A program made the position numbers and the translations under genes. From contig NZ_BJLY01000001.1 of assembly GCF_006538885.1 (NCBI RefSeq), positions 1 to 64,000 of the forward strand: a stretch of DNA of 64,000 nt, given 5' to 3'. Positions 1 to 9,644 of the stretch are shown one piece after another. Below the pieces are notes generated by a model. It saw only the letters and a program-made list of their open reading frames with translations, was not told the origin of the DNA and did not search any database. Position 1 is the first letter of the stretch. Every line of letters starts with the position of its first letter. Source of the DNA: Gluconobacter roseus NBRC 3990 (GTDB lineage Bacteria > Pseudomonadota > Alphaproteobacteria > Acetobacterales > Acetobacteraceae).

Positions 1-90
1 GGCATGCCTGAAGCAGGGGGCTTATTGTTGTCATCGGGAGCCTTCGGGAATTCCAGCGGGCGGATGGTCTTTAAACCGAGGGCTGGCTGA
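1..90 (+). other. possible 3' end of a gene entering from the left
   Basis: Reading frame 1 is open from the first base and stops at a TGA at 88-90, giving a 29-residue tail rich in Gly and Ser that ends in FKPRAG. It could be the C-terminus of a plus-strand gene whose body lies outside the window. The stretch is too short to recognise a family, and chance openness over 29 codons is common. Nothing coding is visible between 91 and 382 apart from the terminator hairpin described separately. Confidence 0.2.
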
Positions 91-248
91 CTGATACGGT
101 CTGAATAAAAAACTGTATCGAGACAAAATATTGATAAAAGCAACTGTTTGTCAATCGAATACGTCATGCAGAAAGCCTCTCAATGCAACCGCTCACAAGG
201 CACAGGCTACTTTGGTTGCAAGCCACCGCAACCATAGCCATCAGTCTT

Positions 249-283
249 AAAACCCCGCTAAGTCAACGGCTTAGCGGGGTTTT
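249..283. terminator. strong bidirectional intrinsic terminator
   Basis: A perfect 14-bp inverted repeat (arms 249-262 and 270-283, 7-nt loop 263-269) has a GC-rich core and ends in a T run on the plus strand. The minus-strand copy also runs into T residues. It lies about 100 bp beyond the stop of the minus-strand SDR gene, so it can terminate that transcript and any plus-strand transcript entering from the left. Confidence 0.8.
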
Positions 284-382
284 TGTGTAACTTACACTAC
301 GCGTCTACTGCTTCGTACGCAGACGTATAAGGACGGGATGCGGACCGCAATCCGCTACGACAGAGGCCCGACCACCTTCGTC

Positions 383-1129
383 TCAGCGGAGGCCACCTGC
401 AGCGATAAGAATTTCGCCGGTCAGCCAACGAGCGTCATCTGAGGCCAAAAAGACTGCAATCGGTGCTATATCCGATATCTCACCAACGCGTTGAAGTGGT
501 GTCTGAGTAATTACCGTACGTTCCCGATCAGTTGCAACCATATTTGCCGAATGGGTTCCTTCAGTCTTGGTGAGGCCCGGATTAATGGCGTTGACGCGGA
601 TTTGTTTCGGACCGAGCTCCTTTGCGAGCGATCCAGTGATCGCATCCACGGCGCCCTTCGTACCAACATAAACAGCGGCATTGGGTGGCGTGACCTGGGA
701 GCATACCGAGCTAATGTTGATAATGCTGCTTCCTTTTCCAAGGTAAGGAACTGCGGCTTGTGTTACTTGGATCAAACCTAAAACGTTTACATTGAATTGG
801 CGGTGGAAATGTTCCGGGGTGATTTCTTCGATCCGGCCAAATTCGTAGATGCCGGAGTTGTTGACCAAAATATCCAGTCTACCAAATGCGCTAATAGCGG
901 CTGCGATGATGGCTTCGGCATCAGTCTTGGACGATACATCGCCTTGTACCGCAAGGGCTTTGCCACCCTTTTCGGTGATGGCAGTAACAACTGCATCTGC
1001 TTCGACTTTGCTTGAAGCATAATTGATGATGACTGCAGCACCTGCCGCAGCAAGTGCTTCGGCAATTCCTGAGCCAATTCCCTTAGATGCACCTGTAACG
1101 ACTGCGACTTTTCCTGCAAGTTTATTCAT
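383..1129 (-). CDS. SDR family oxidoreductase (FabG/glucose dehydrogenase-like)
   Basis: Classical short-chain dehydrogenase/reductase of 248 residues, a soluble NAD(P)-dependent alcohol/ketone oxidoreductase. The Rossmann motif TGASKGIG lies at residues 12-19, the structural NNSG at 90-93, the catalytic Ser at about 140, and Tyr154 and Lys158 in YVGTK. The C-terminus GEILIAAGGLR is typical of the family. I chose the ATG at 1129 (MNKLAGK), which places the cofactor motif at the usual distance; an alternative ATG at 1144 adds five residues, and neither has a convincing Shine-Dalgarno. The substrate cannot be read from the sequence. It is the last of a minus-strand series but is separated by about 120 bp from the lipoprotein gene, so co-transcription is uncertain. 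Confidence 0.9.
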   Translation of the reverse strand: MNKLAGKVAVVTGASKGIGSGIAEALAAAGAAVIINYASSKVEADAVVTAITEKGGKALAVQGDVSSKTDAEAIIAAAISAFGRLDILVNNSGIYEFGRIEEITPEHFHRQFNVNVLGLIQVTQAAVPYLGKGSSIINISSVCSQVTPPNAAVYVGTKGAVDAITGSLAKELGPKQIRVNAINPGLTKTEGTHSANMVATDRERTVITQTPLQRVGEISDIAPIAVFLASDDARWLTGEILIAAGGLR

Positions 1130-1251
1130 GAAACATATACCCATCGTAAAAAATAAAGAAAATGCGCTAGTGGGATAATTAAATGCTGAAGGTTATAATA
1201 TAACCATTTTTGTGCTTGGTCGATTTTCTGCCAAAAGCTGAGTCTCGATAT

Positions 1252-2202
1252 TTAATGGCGGAAAGTAGTAGGAAACCACCAAGATAATGTGTGTATATCG
1301 TGAGACGTCGTCCAGATTCCTGAACTCGTATACCGTAATGCACCGCTGCCACTCTCCTTTCCGACCCGAGCCAGAATGTCGAGAGTTTCAGGATCGATCA
1401 CCACATAAGTCTGGCCGGTCGTTGTGCGAAGCCAGATATTGCCCCCGCCAGCGTCGATATCCCCGTATTTCAGCGTATCTGATACTTTGACCCTGCCAGT
1501 TACCTTCCCTGTTTCTGGCGAAATGCGTGCAACGGTTCCATCAGCCTGCTCCTGCACCCATACTGCGTTTTCGCCGGCAACCAGAAATCCTGGATCCCTC
1601 CCGACAGGGATCCTTTGCACCAAGGTATTGGTTCTTGGATCAATTTTTTCCAGTTCCCGTCCAGTTGGTGTCGTTGCCCATAGAAATTTCAGGCCGAAAG
1701 AGAGATAATATGTATCAGCATCAACCCGAATGACTGAAGAGATACTGTTATCGTGGGGATCAATGCGTGTAATTGAACCGCTTCGGTTACTGGCTACCCA
1801 TACCGATCCATCTCCGATGACAACATTCGTTTCGCCTCGGGGATTGGCAATGCCCGTGTTGATGACAGCGGATAGTTTTTCGTTTTTCAGGTCAATGCGG
1901 TTGAGCGTATTGTCGGCGCAATCGGCGACCCAGAGAGAACCGAAACCCACGGCCATAGCGCCGCATGGATGATGCATTGCCACTTCTGAAAGTTTGCCGT
2001 TCCGGGACCAGTGTTCAACTCTTCCCTTGTTTGTTACCCAGACGGTGGCATCATTTATCGCAATAAAGTCTGCAAATCCTGGAACGGATTGCACATGTTC
2101 TCTGGGGCTTTCAGAGCGTTGAACCGCACATCCAGCCAAAAGAAAAGCAAAACCAAGCATTGGTATGAAAGACTTTATATGCTGAAATTTACGCATCATC
2201 AT
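1252..2202 (-). CDS. Vgb-like beta-propeller lipoprotein
   Basis: A 316-residue protein with a type II signal peptide: a hydrophobic stretch followed by the lipobox LLAGC at about residues 21-25, so it is probably anchored in the outer or inner membrane. The mature part has repeated blades with recurring patterns such as SVWVASNRSGSITRIDP, typical of YVTN/NHL or virginiamycin-B-lyase-like (Vgb) propellers. Such propellers are often only structural relatives of the lyase, so no enzymatic activity is claimed. Start at the first of three Met codons, with AAAGG about 9 nt upstream. It lies 123 bp downstream of a TonB-dependent receptor on the same strand and may serve as an accessory surface or periplasmic binding protein for it (inference). 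Confidence 0.75.
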   Translation of the reverse strand: MMMRKFQHIKSFIPMLGFAFLLAGCAVQRSESPREHVQSVPGFADFIAINDATVWVTNKGRVEHWSRNGKLSEVAMHHPCGAMAVGFGSLWVADCADNTLNRIDLKNEKLSAVINTGIANPRGETNVVIGDGSVWVASNRSGSITRIDPHDNSISSVIRVDADTYYLSFGLKFLWATTPTGRELEKIDPRTNTLVQRIPVGRDPGFLVAGENAVWVQEQADGTVARISPETGKVTGRVKVSDTLKYGDIDAGGGNIWLRTTTGQTYVVIDPETLDILARVGKESGSGALRYTSSGIWTTSHDIHTLSWWFPTTFRH

Positions 2203-2269
2203 CGCGATTAACCTTTTACCTGCTATAATATTCGCAAAACATAGATTTATTTTGAATGATATTCTGTTT

Positions 2270-2307
2270 TGCTATGTGCATCCATCTATTGATGAAGGCA
2301 CATAGCA
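2270..2307. terminator. hairpin between receptor and lipoprotein genes
   Basis: A 10-bp inverted repeat (2270-2279 and 2298-2307) encloses an 18-nt loop just past the stop of the TonB receptor. No long T run follows on the minus strand, so it may be a weak terminator or a processing/stability hairpin that separates the receptor from the downstream lipoprotein gene. Confidence 0.35.
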
Positions 2308-2325
2308 GAAATATCCAAGATATTT

Positions 2326-4836
2326 TCAGAAGTTCACTGTTGCCTCTGCACCGATGACGCGCGGGGCAAGAATGCTTTCCGCATAATAGCGCTCGGTTAC
2401 GCCAGTGACCTGTTGATTAAGCGTATTGCTTTGGTTGCTCACAGCAGTGATGGCCCTTTGATTAAAAGTATTATTTACGAAAAATGATGCGTTCCATTTG
2501 CCTGCGCGATAGCTGATGGAAGCACGGTGGGTAACGTAACTCGGGATGCGGGTTCCATAATCATGAAGGCCCACAGTGGAGTATATGGAGCCTGAATATG
2601 CAGCCATCCAGTTGAATCTGACGCTACGGTTGTTGTCGAGCGGGAGAATATATGTTGCCGTTATTGAACCTGAATTCTTCATTGAACCGGGCAGGCGGTC
2701 GCCAGCGTAAGCATTCGCGACACCGTTCACAAGATTTGCAACGCCTTCCGTCAGATGAGCGTCAACGTACGCATAGTTGGCAGTAAGGTGCAACTGGCGC
2801 GTAATCCGAAGCGATCCGGAAAATTCGAAGCCGTTCGACACAGCTCGCCCGCCGTTCGTGGTGATCCCTACGGCGCCATAAACTGTCTGGCTGGGAACTT
2901 GCACGTTGAGCCAGTCGATATGATAGCCATCGATTGAAAAGACGAACCGGTTATGGAAAAGATTTCCTCTGAATCCGAGTTCAATATTACGGGTAGTGTC
3001 AGGCTTGTAGCTGATTTCATTAGAAAGAGCGCAGATATTCTGCACTGATGTGTTGAGGGGGAGAATGCAGGGAGCGACCCGATTGTATCCACCGACCCGA
3101 TATCCCGTGCTATAGGTGAAGTATGTCATCAGTTGAGGGTTGAAGCGATAGGATGCGTTCGCTTTCCAAACGATACCATTTGATCCTGTTCCGCCACCGG
3201 CATTGGACAACTTGATGTCTGGGTAGGTCTGATAGAGCGGAAGACCTGATCCGCCGCTATTTGATGCATCATAGTCAAAATATCGAATTCCGCCAGTAAT
3301 CTGCAGGCCTTTCATCAGATGTAATGTGCCTTCGCTATACAGGGCCCGTTCGGCGGTTTCTGTTTCGACGCGCGATGCATATTCCAGTTCATCAGGCCGG
3401 TATACGTTCCCAAAGCCGTTCGCGACGCCCCATTCTGAGAAGCCCGGGACATGCTCGCGGTAGACCGTGTTCGTGTTGAATTTGTTATAAAAACCCCCAA
3501 CTACCCAGCTAAAGGGACCCTTGTGTGTCGACACAAGCCGTAGTTCCTGATTGAATTGACGATAATCGTCATGTGAGGTGTTCCAAGACGAGAACTGAGG
3601 AAAGGCCTGATAGCCATAATCCAGATCGAGCAGCAGATCGGTATTGTCGTATTTTGTATCGATTACCTGATGTGTAAATGCAGTCGTGCTAACGAATTGT
3701 GCAATATGGAAAAGGTTGGCGTACACTTCGGCACTGTAAAGGTCACCACTTCTATCGACGGGTTCCAGATAACGCCACGGACCATCCCAGTTGCCCGTAT
3801 TCATGACACCGGCACCTGTGGCAGAACGACCATCCGTTTTTGTTTCCTGGTGGGCGTAAGTCAGGTACATTTTCAAGTCGTCATTATACTTTAACATCAA
3901 CTGATTTCGTGTTGTCAGAGTGTGATTGAAGTTCACACCGCTATGCTTGCTGAAGTTTTCATCCCGCTGAGCGGAGCTTCCAAAGCTATTGGGGCCAGCC
4001 GGCTGCGGGTTCGAGATACCTGGCTTGCGCAGAACGTAATCATAATCAATGTAGCCCGGGTCATCGTAATATCCCGTAACGGAACGAAATGCGATATGGT
4101 CTTTCCAGATGGGCAGATTGATTGTGACGTCTTCATCCCCGCCAGGGGCCGTGGAATGGTACTGACCAAAGACACGGCCATGAACTGAAATGGAATATTT
4201 GTTTGTGTTTGGACGATTGGGCATGTAGCGAATGGTTCCGCCCAATGTGCCCAGACCGAAAAGTGTTCCCTGAGGCCCCTGCAGAGATTCAACTCTGTTG
4301 ATGTCGAGCAGCATGAAGTCGAGATACATCGGAACTTCGCCGATATAGACACCAACGGCATTGTTCTTGAATACGCCGTTGGTACTGGTTCCGCTGGTGG
4401 AAATGCCTCGCATGACAATCGTTCCTGCGCCGTTCGGGCCGGAATTGACGACCGTCACGCCCGGCAAAAGTGCGGCGAGAGACTTGATGTCGTCCAGTCG
4501 TTCGCTTTTGATCGTTTCGGCACTGATGGCAGTGATATTCGTTGTTGCATTCTGCACGCTCGTGGCGCGTCGGCTCGAGGTAACAACAATCGACTCGTCA
4601 GATGCGGCTTCGATCGATTTGGCCTTGCTCGACGCTTGCGTTGTGGGTGCTGGAGTGCTGGCCGTTTTCTGGGCAGCTTTTCCTTTATATGTGTTCGGCT
4701 GCTGTTTCTTCGTCTCGGCCTGGGAAGCAGGTTGGGCTGCTGCGGCTCGAGCAGAATTCGAAACTGGGGTTACTGCGCATCCGACGAGGGCGGTGGCGCA
4801 CAGCAGGCGCAGTTTGTGCGAAGAGATCACTGCCAT
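2326..4836 (-). CDS. TonB-dependent outer-membrane receptor
   Basis: An 836-residue outer-membrane receptor that imports a ligand using TonB energy. A signal peptide (MAVISSHKLRLLCATALVG...) is followed by a low-complexity Ala/Gln/Lys linker, a TonB-box-like SIVVTSSRR, a plug domain that includes VESLQGPQGTLFG, and a long beta-barrel ending in Phe. There is no STN signalling domain, so it is a transporter rather than a transducer. The start at 4836 is decided by AAGGAG five bases upstream (4842-4847); the longer ORF start at 4884 lacks one. The overall look (RRAT-VQN plug start, aromatic-rich barrel) resembles the iron-complex or organic-substrate receptors common in alphaproteobacteria, but the ligand is unknown. 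Its neighbours (hydroxylase, lipoprotein) hint at an organic ligand, without proof. Confidence 0.92.
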   Translation of the reverse strand: MAVISSHKLRLLCATALVGCAVTPVSNSARAAAAQPASQAETKKQQPNTYKGKAAQKTASTPAPTTQASSKAKSIEAASDESIVVTSSRRATSVQNATTNITAISAETIKSERLDDIKSLAALLPGVTVVNSGPNGAGTIVMRGISTSGTSTNGVFKNNAVGVYIGEVPMYLDFMLLDINRVESLQGPQGTLFGLGTLGGTIRYMPNRPNTNKYSISVHGRVFGQYHSTAPGGDEDVTINLPIWKDHIAFRSVTGYYDDPGYIDYDYVLRKPGISNPQPAGPNSFGSSAQRDENFSKHSGVNFNHTLTTRNQLMLKYNDDLKMYLTYAHQETKTDGRSATGAGVMNTGNWDGPWRYLEPVDRSGDLYSAEVYANLFHIAQFVSTTAFTHQVIDTKYDNTDLLLDLDYGYQAFPQFSSWNTSHDDYRQFNQELRLVSTHKGPFSWVVGGFYNKFNTNTVYREHVPGFSEWGVANGFGNVYRPDELEYASRVETETAERALYSEGTLHLMKGLQITGGIRYFDYDASNSGGSGLPLYQTYPDIKLSNAGGGTGSNGIVWKANASYRFNPQLMTYFTYSTGYRVGGYNRVAPCILPLNTSVQNICALSNEISYKPDTTRNIELGFRGNLFHNRFVFSIDGYHIDWLNVQVPSQTVYGAVGITTNGGRAVSNGFEFSGSLRITRQLHLTANYAYVDAHLTEGVANLVNGVANAYAGDRLPGSMKNSGSITATYILPLDNNRSVRFNWMAAYSGSIYSTVGLHDYGTRIPSYVTHRASISYRAGKWNASFFVNNTFNQRAITAVSNQSNTLNQQVTGVTERYYAESILAPRVIGAEATVNF

Positions 4837-5110
4837 GTTGGCTCCTTGAAGCATCAGGATAACGCTTTGTATGACTGTGTTCACTCTGAAGGTTTCGTTT
4901 TGATATAGATATATGTTGTTTGACGTATCCGCCAGAAATATCGAAGGTTATTCTACCCACGCTGCCTATAAATTTGAGAAGGAACAGACGGCTTTTTTTG
5001 GTCATGATATGTCAAAAAAGGTTTGTTCCTGTGCCACGACGTTACAAAGGAATGTACTCATGGATTCATGACGTACTTTATGGTCTTCTGGATCTTGAAT
5101 TATGGAAATT

Positions 5111-7291
5111 CTACGTCTTGGTGGAAGGCTGGAACGGGTAAGATCGGTGCCTTTCGCCAGTCGCGCTAAAGAGGGCATTGCCGAGAGAGGCGAAAGCAGC
5201 CGTGGTTCCGACTTCGCCAATACCACCGGTATCTTCATGACTGTCGATAATGAATGTACTTATTTCAGGAGATTCATTCATCCTCATCAGTCCAAAATCA
5301 TGAAAATTACTTTGTTCTATAGCATTGTTTTTGATTGTAATTTTTCCATGAAGAGCTGCAGAAAATCCAAAGAGAATCCCTCCCTCGATTTGCGCGGTTA
5401 TTCCATTTTTATTGATTGCGACACCACAATCTACAACTGCTGTTACCTTGCGTATTTTTACCGCATATTCTGGCAGAATACAGACCTCTGTTACGATGGC
5501 GCAATAAGAACCAAAAGCGTTATGGAGCGCTACTCCCCGTCCATGATTTTCGGGAAGTGGGGCGTTCCAGCCACTTTCGAGCGCAGCTCGTTTTAGGACA
5601 TTAACCGATCTCGGATTGTCGCCCAGTAATCTTAACCTGTACTCGATGGGATCGATTTTCGCAGTGGCGGCGAGTTCGTCCATGAAGCTTTCGACAACAT
5701 AGACATTGTGAGCTGGGCCGACCCCTCGCCACCAACCAACAGGCGCGGGAGTATGTGCCCTGACCCAACTGACGCGTCGATGCGGGATGGCGTAAGGAAT
5801 CTCGACGGCACCTGCGACTGCATCTGTATCAAGTTTTCCGTCAGGCAATCCTCCGGGGGTGAATCGATCCGCAACGGATTGACCAGTGATCTGATGAGAC
5901 CAGGCGCGTGGGAGGCCGTCCTTACCAAGAGACGCCTTGATTCTGTCAAAATATGCAGGACGAAACAGATCCTGTCGGAGATCTTCTTCCCGGCTCCAGA
6001 TAAATTTGACGGGCCGGGAAATATGAGATGCGAATTGTACAGCCTGCTCAATGAAATCGGTCGACAACCGACGCCCGAAACTGCCGCCTATCATATGATT
6101 GTGGATGGCAATTTTGTCTTCAGGAAGTCCCGTGACTTTGGAAACAGCCTTGCGGGCGCGTGTGGGCACCTGGGTCCCTACCCACACGTCGCAACCATTG
6201 GACCGGACGTGGACGGTTGCGTTGAGCGGCTCCATTGGGGCATGTGCAAGGAAGGGAAGCTCATATGTGCTTTCTACGTGTTTTCCGCGCTCAAGCGCAG
6301 CGTCGGTCCCCAAATCATTCAGTGCCATAATTTCAGAAACAGATTGCGCAGAATCCTGGAGTATCGTTCTGATATCACTGGAGGAAACAACAGGCCCGCT
6401 TCCCTTCATCCAGTTTATTTTCAGTACAGCAAGGCCTTTTCTGGCCGCCCAATAACTGGTCGCAACAACGGCAACATGTGTCGAGATATGGAGTACGTCC
6501 AGAACGCCCGGAATTGCCTTCGTAGCCGTGGCATCGAAGCTGTGAACGGTTGCTCCCCAATTGGGAGGTCCAATGACGGCCGCAGTGGCCATTCCGGGGA
6601 TACGGACGTCAATTCCGAAGACTGCCGTCCCGTTGACCTTTGACGGAATATCGACGCGCAGAGCGGTGTGTCCAATAAGTTTCCATTCGGAAGGTGATTT
6701 GAGCGCGATATGGGCAGGGATACGTTGACGCGCGGCAGCGTGCGCAAGGGCGCCATAGGGTGTATGGCGGGTTCCGGCTTTGTCACGTACGGCACTATTT
6801 TGTGCAATCAATGTATCCGGGTTTACACCCCACTGTTTGGCTGCTGCTGCGACCAGCATCAGACGTGCGCAGGCCCCGGCCTGCCGGAGAGGAACCCAGG
6901 CTTTGCGAACGGAGCGGGACCCTCCTGTCGAGAGGGATTGCAGGATTTCGGGTGCAACATCTGTGACTTCCTGCGGAAGGGCAGTGACGACCCGCACCGC
7001 GTCCAGATCGACTTCCAGCTCTTCCGCGATCATCATCGCTTCAGTCGTAAAGATCCCTTGCCCCATCTCGATGTTCGGAACAATCAAAGTGATCAGACCG
7101 CCAGGATCAACACGGACAAGGCCGCCTAGCGTGGTGAAAGGGTGTGGATTGTTTTCTCCCACCAAGGTCTCGTCGCCGTAGGCATGGCGTTGGCCTGCGA
7201 AAGCCAGCAGCAGGCCTCCCGCAGCGATAAAGCGACGGCGCGAGAGTGGCTTTGTGATGGTATCGATCCGGCGGACAAGGGGCGATGACAT
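5111..7291 (-). CDS. Molybdopterin hydroxylase large subunit, IorB-like, Tat-exported
   Basis: A 726-residue member of the xanthine dehydrogenase/aldehyde oxidase family, closest in layout to the beta subunit of isoquinoline 1-oxidoreductase and the periplasmic aldehyde dehydrogenases of acetic acid bacteria. A twin-arginine signal (SRRRFIAAGG, residues 17-26) indicates folded export. Molybdopterin-binding motifs include GGSFGRR in the middle and GGIGEVGTT near the C-terminus, whose Glu is the catalytic base in the family. AGGA lies about 9 nt before the ATG. Such subunits normally work with a small [2Fe-2S] subunit and a cytochrome c; neither is encoded in this window. The only co-oriented upstream gene is a DUF1636 protein 114 bp away. 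Substrate unknown. Confidence 0.85.
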   Translation of the reverse strand: MSSPLVRRIDTITKPLSRRRFIAAGGLLLAFAGQRHAYGDETLVGENNPHPFTTLGGLVRVDPGGLITLIVPNIEMGQGIFTTEAMMIAEELEVDLDAVRVVTALPQEVTDVAPEILQSLSTGGSRSVRKAWVPLRQAGACARLMLVAAAAKQWGVNPDTLIAQNSAVRDKAGTRHTPYGALAHAAARQRIPAHIALKSPSEWKLIGHTALRVDIPSKVNGTAVFGIDVRIPGMATAAVIGPPNWGATVHSFDATATKAIPGVLDVLHISTHVAVVATSYWAARKGLAVLKINWMKGSGPVVSSSDIRTILQDSAQSVSEIMALNDLGTDAALERGKHVESTYELPFLAHAPMEPLNATVHVRSNGCDVWVGTQVPTRARKAVSKVTGLPEDKIAIHNHMIGGSFGRRLSTDFIEQAVQFASHISRPVKFIWSREEDLRQDLFRPAYFDRIKASLGKDGLPRAWSHQITGQSVADRFTPGGLPDGKLDTDAVAGAVEIPYAIPHRRVSWVRAHTPAPVGWWRGVGPAHNVYVVESFMDELAATAKIDPIEYRLRLLGDNPRSVNVLKRAALESGWNAPLPENHGRGVALHNAFGSYCAIVTEVCILPEYAVKIRKVTAVVDCGVAINKNGITAQIEGGILFGFSAALHGKITIKNNAIEQSNFHDFGLMRMNESPEISTFIIDSHEDTGGIGEVGTTAAFASLGNALFSATGERHRSYPFQPSTKT

Positions 7292-7405
7292 CAGAAATGT
7301 TCCTCAGGCACAGTCGATTTCAGGGCTGGCAAAGCAGTACGCCTTGGGCGAGGAAGAACTGTAAATCACTCATAAGCGCGGACTGCTTTTTGCTAAAATG
7401 CTGCT

Positions 7406-7828
7406 TCAAGCCGTCTTGGTTGCTGATGCCACGTCGGCAGGTAGCCGCGCGATAACCATGTCCGAGAGTGCTGGTGGGCGTTTGGACGCAGGAACCATGC
7501 CGGTTTTCGATGCACTGTAGAGTTTGAGCCATTCCTTGAAATCAGCGAGTTTTTCTATCTCGAGGCTACCCAGAAGCAGCGTCCATTTTCCGGGCATCGA
7601 GACCGCTGCGGCACAACCCCGAGCGCATAAAGACATGCATTCGACTGGTTTGACTACAATTCCGGATCCCTCTGCGTTCGCCATCAGAGCATCGTAAAGC
7701 TGGCGTCCCGGCACGGGGGCATCGCCGATTTCGGCGGAGGAAAGGCCGCGACGGCATGTTACGCAGACCGTCAGCACGGGCTGGACGATTTGCTCATTTG
7801 CGGTGGAGGGGGATGTAGTGTCTGACAT
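7406..7828 (-). CDS. DUF1636 Cys-rich (thioredoxin-like ferredoxin-type) protein
   Basis: A 140-residue cytoplasmic protein with CVTCRRG near residue 25 and ECMSLCARGC near residue 70. This Cys arrangement and the surrounding fold pattern match the DUF1636 family, whose members resemble thioredoxin-fold [2Fe-2S] ferredoxins. GAGAAAG six bases before the ATG supports the start. It lies immediately upstream of the molybdenum hydroxylase subunit on the same strand and is likely co-transcribed. A role in electron transfer or metal/cofactor handling for that enzyme is possible but only inferred. The track region 7829-8000 between it and the sulfotransferase gene is non-coding. Confidence 0.75.
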   Translation of the reverse strand: MSDTTSPSTANEQIVQPVLTVCVTCRRGLSSAEIGDAPVPGRQLYDALMANAEGSGIVVKPVECMSLCARGCAAAVSMPGKWTLLLGSLEIEKLADFKEWLKLYSASKTGMVPASKRPPALSDMVIARLPADVASATKTA

Positions 7829-8000
7829 GTTCTGCTTTCTCGTGAGGTTCTGTTGATTGCGAAGACATGGTGTGTGGGGAAAAAGCTACACACTATTTTC
7901 GGATCACAGCCAGGATATTGCCTGCTTGTGGCGCATTATGTCGATCCGGTTTCGATATGTTTTGATGTTTGACATCAGAATTTTCGGTTTTTGGATCATG

Positions 8001-9644
8001 CTAAACCGAAATTCCTGCCGTATCGAAAACGGTCCGGGCTGGACCCAGGGCGTTTTCATATCGACGCCAGCGGGCGACAGCATCCCGGTAAATCGGGCGC
8101 CGGACCTGTGCCGCACTCGGCGTTGAGACGGGGGACGTGTTCTCGTGGAATGTCAGACAGCTTTCTGACCACTGCAGATTGCAATGTTCCAGAATTTTTT
8201 GTGTCGTTTCTTCCTGTTTCTCGACCAGATCTTCATAATTCACTTCGAGAATTCGATTGGGGATCGAAGCCTGCCAGAATTTCATGAGCCGATCGAAGCG
8301 GACATAATATTGTGCGATTTCCTCAATGTCATAACTGTACTGGTAATATCGGGAGGTCGTTGCAAACAGGTTTTTGAAATTACTGACCACTGTATCCATG
8401 GGGTGGCGTCGCAGACAGACGATGGCGGCGTGTGGAAGGGCGCGTGCGATAAGCCCGGCATATTGAAAATTTCCGGGAAATTTATCGATAAAACGCCTGC
8501 CTGTTGACGGAACATGCGATGCAGCGCGTTCCATGTAGGACTTGCCGATATGTCCAAGGTCTTTGTCTGCGGCGTGAAAAAGTGTCTGGGGGTCCAGAAC
8601 ATTGCGGGTTCGCGTCCCTGAAGCTGCTTTGACTGCGAGCGGAAAAGCCTGCAATTCGCCTGCGCTCACCACGTCAGGATGCGAAGAGAGGATACGATCC
8701 ACAAGGGTCGTTCCGGTTCGCGGCATCCCAATGATGAAGATTGGCGCTTTCCCGGGGGCGTGCGTGACGGGCGCGGAGGCGAACTGGGGCCAACTGGCTT
8801 CTATGGCGTCAAATATCTCGGCATCATGAGCAAAATCGTATGAGATCCGGCTGCGGTGCTCCTTGTTGACGTCAAGCAGGCATCTGAAAGAGTCCTGCGC
8901 TTCGCCAATATCTTCGAGTTCTTTGGCAAGGGCATATCCGAGTAGAAGACGGGATTCCGGATCTTCTGTTGCGTTCCGGACGGCGCGAAGGCGCGGAACA
9001 TGGTTGCATTCTGCTGTTTGCCGACGAAGGCCGGCCAGACCGTGATGCGCGCGCGCATTCTGCGGCTCCTGTGCCAGAAGCTTCTCGAAGGCTGTTTCTG
9101 ATTCTGCTGTTTCTCCCACAAAGCTCAGGGCAATGGCATGGTTATAGCAAAATTGCGCGTTGCCAGGCTGCGCACGGACGGCCGCGGCAAAATGCGGAAG
9201 AGATTCAGTGTGGCTTCCCAATCTTGCGTAAGCACATCCCATCGTGTCACGCGTCAATGCATCGACCCTTTCTGCGCTGGCCAGGCAGTGTTCCGCATCA
9301 TGGAGTGCCGCACGCGCCTCCCGATCCTGACGGACCATGAGCAGACATCGTGCAAGATGGGCGTAATATTCCGCAGAACGCTTTAGTTCTGTTGCCTTGC
9401 GGAGCTGGGACAGACCCTCCCGGATATTTCCCAGCATGGCTTCACTGACTCCGAGGAGAAACCGTGCTTCGGCCGATGCAGGATGACGGATCGTTTCAGA
9501 CAGGGCTACGGACCGCGTGTCCATTGGTCGCCCGGCCTGAAGAAGTGCTCTTGCGCGTTGCAGCCCTGTCATCATGGCACTGACTTCAGAATAGTGACCG
9601 GATATCTGTCGGGTAGGGCGATCATTATCAGTATTCCAATTCAC
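8001..9644 (-). CDS. TPR-repeat sulfotransferase
   Basis: A 547-residue protein. The first half (about residues 25-240) is a run of tetratricopeptide-like helical repeats, such as PGNAQFCYNHAIALSFVG. The second half is a PAPS-dependent sulfotransferase domain: the 5'-phosphosulfate loop GMPRTGTTLVDRILSSHP at about 302-319 and a 3'-phosphate-binding stretch CLRRHPMDTVVSNFKNLF around 415. Its ATG overlaps the stop of the upstream response-regulator gene by 4 nt (9641-9644), so the two are translationally coupled. Family members transfer sulfate to carbohydrates, lipids or peptides; the acceptor is unknown. Its position at the end of the guanidine catabolic gene series is unusual, because nothing in that pathway needs a sulfotransferase. 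Confidence 0.85.
   Translation of the reverse strand: MNWNTDNDRPTRQISGHYSEVSAMMTGLQRARALLQAGRPMDTRSVALSETIRHPASAEARFLLGVSEAMLGNIREGLSQLRKATELKRSAEYYAHLARCLLMVRQDREARAALHDAEHCLASAERVDALTRDTMGCAYARLGSHTESLPHFAAAVRAQPGNAQFCYNHAIALSFVGETAESETAFEKLLAQEPQNARAHHGLAGLRRQTAECNHVPRLRAVRNATEDPESRLLLGYALAKELEDIGEAQDSFRCLLDVNKEHRSRISYDFAHDAEIFDAIEASWPQFASAPVTHAPGKAPIFIIGMPRTGTTLVDRILSSHPDVVSAGELQAFPLAVKAASGTRTRNVLDPQTLFHAADKDLGHIGKSYMERAASHVPSTGRRFIDKFPGNFQYAGLIARALPHAAIVCLRRHPMDTVVSNFKNLFATTSRYYQYSYDIEEIAQYYVRFDRLMKFWQASIPNRILEVNYEDLVEKQEETTQKILEHCNLQWSESCLTFHENTSPVSTPSAAQVRRPIYRDAVARWRRYENALGPARTVFDTAGISV

Noticed and set aside
1-382. tRNA or integrase attachment site next to the strong hairpin
   Set aside because: No cloverleaf-compatible sequence or integrase gene is present; the hairpin is explained as a terminator.
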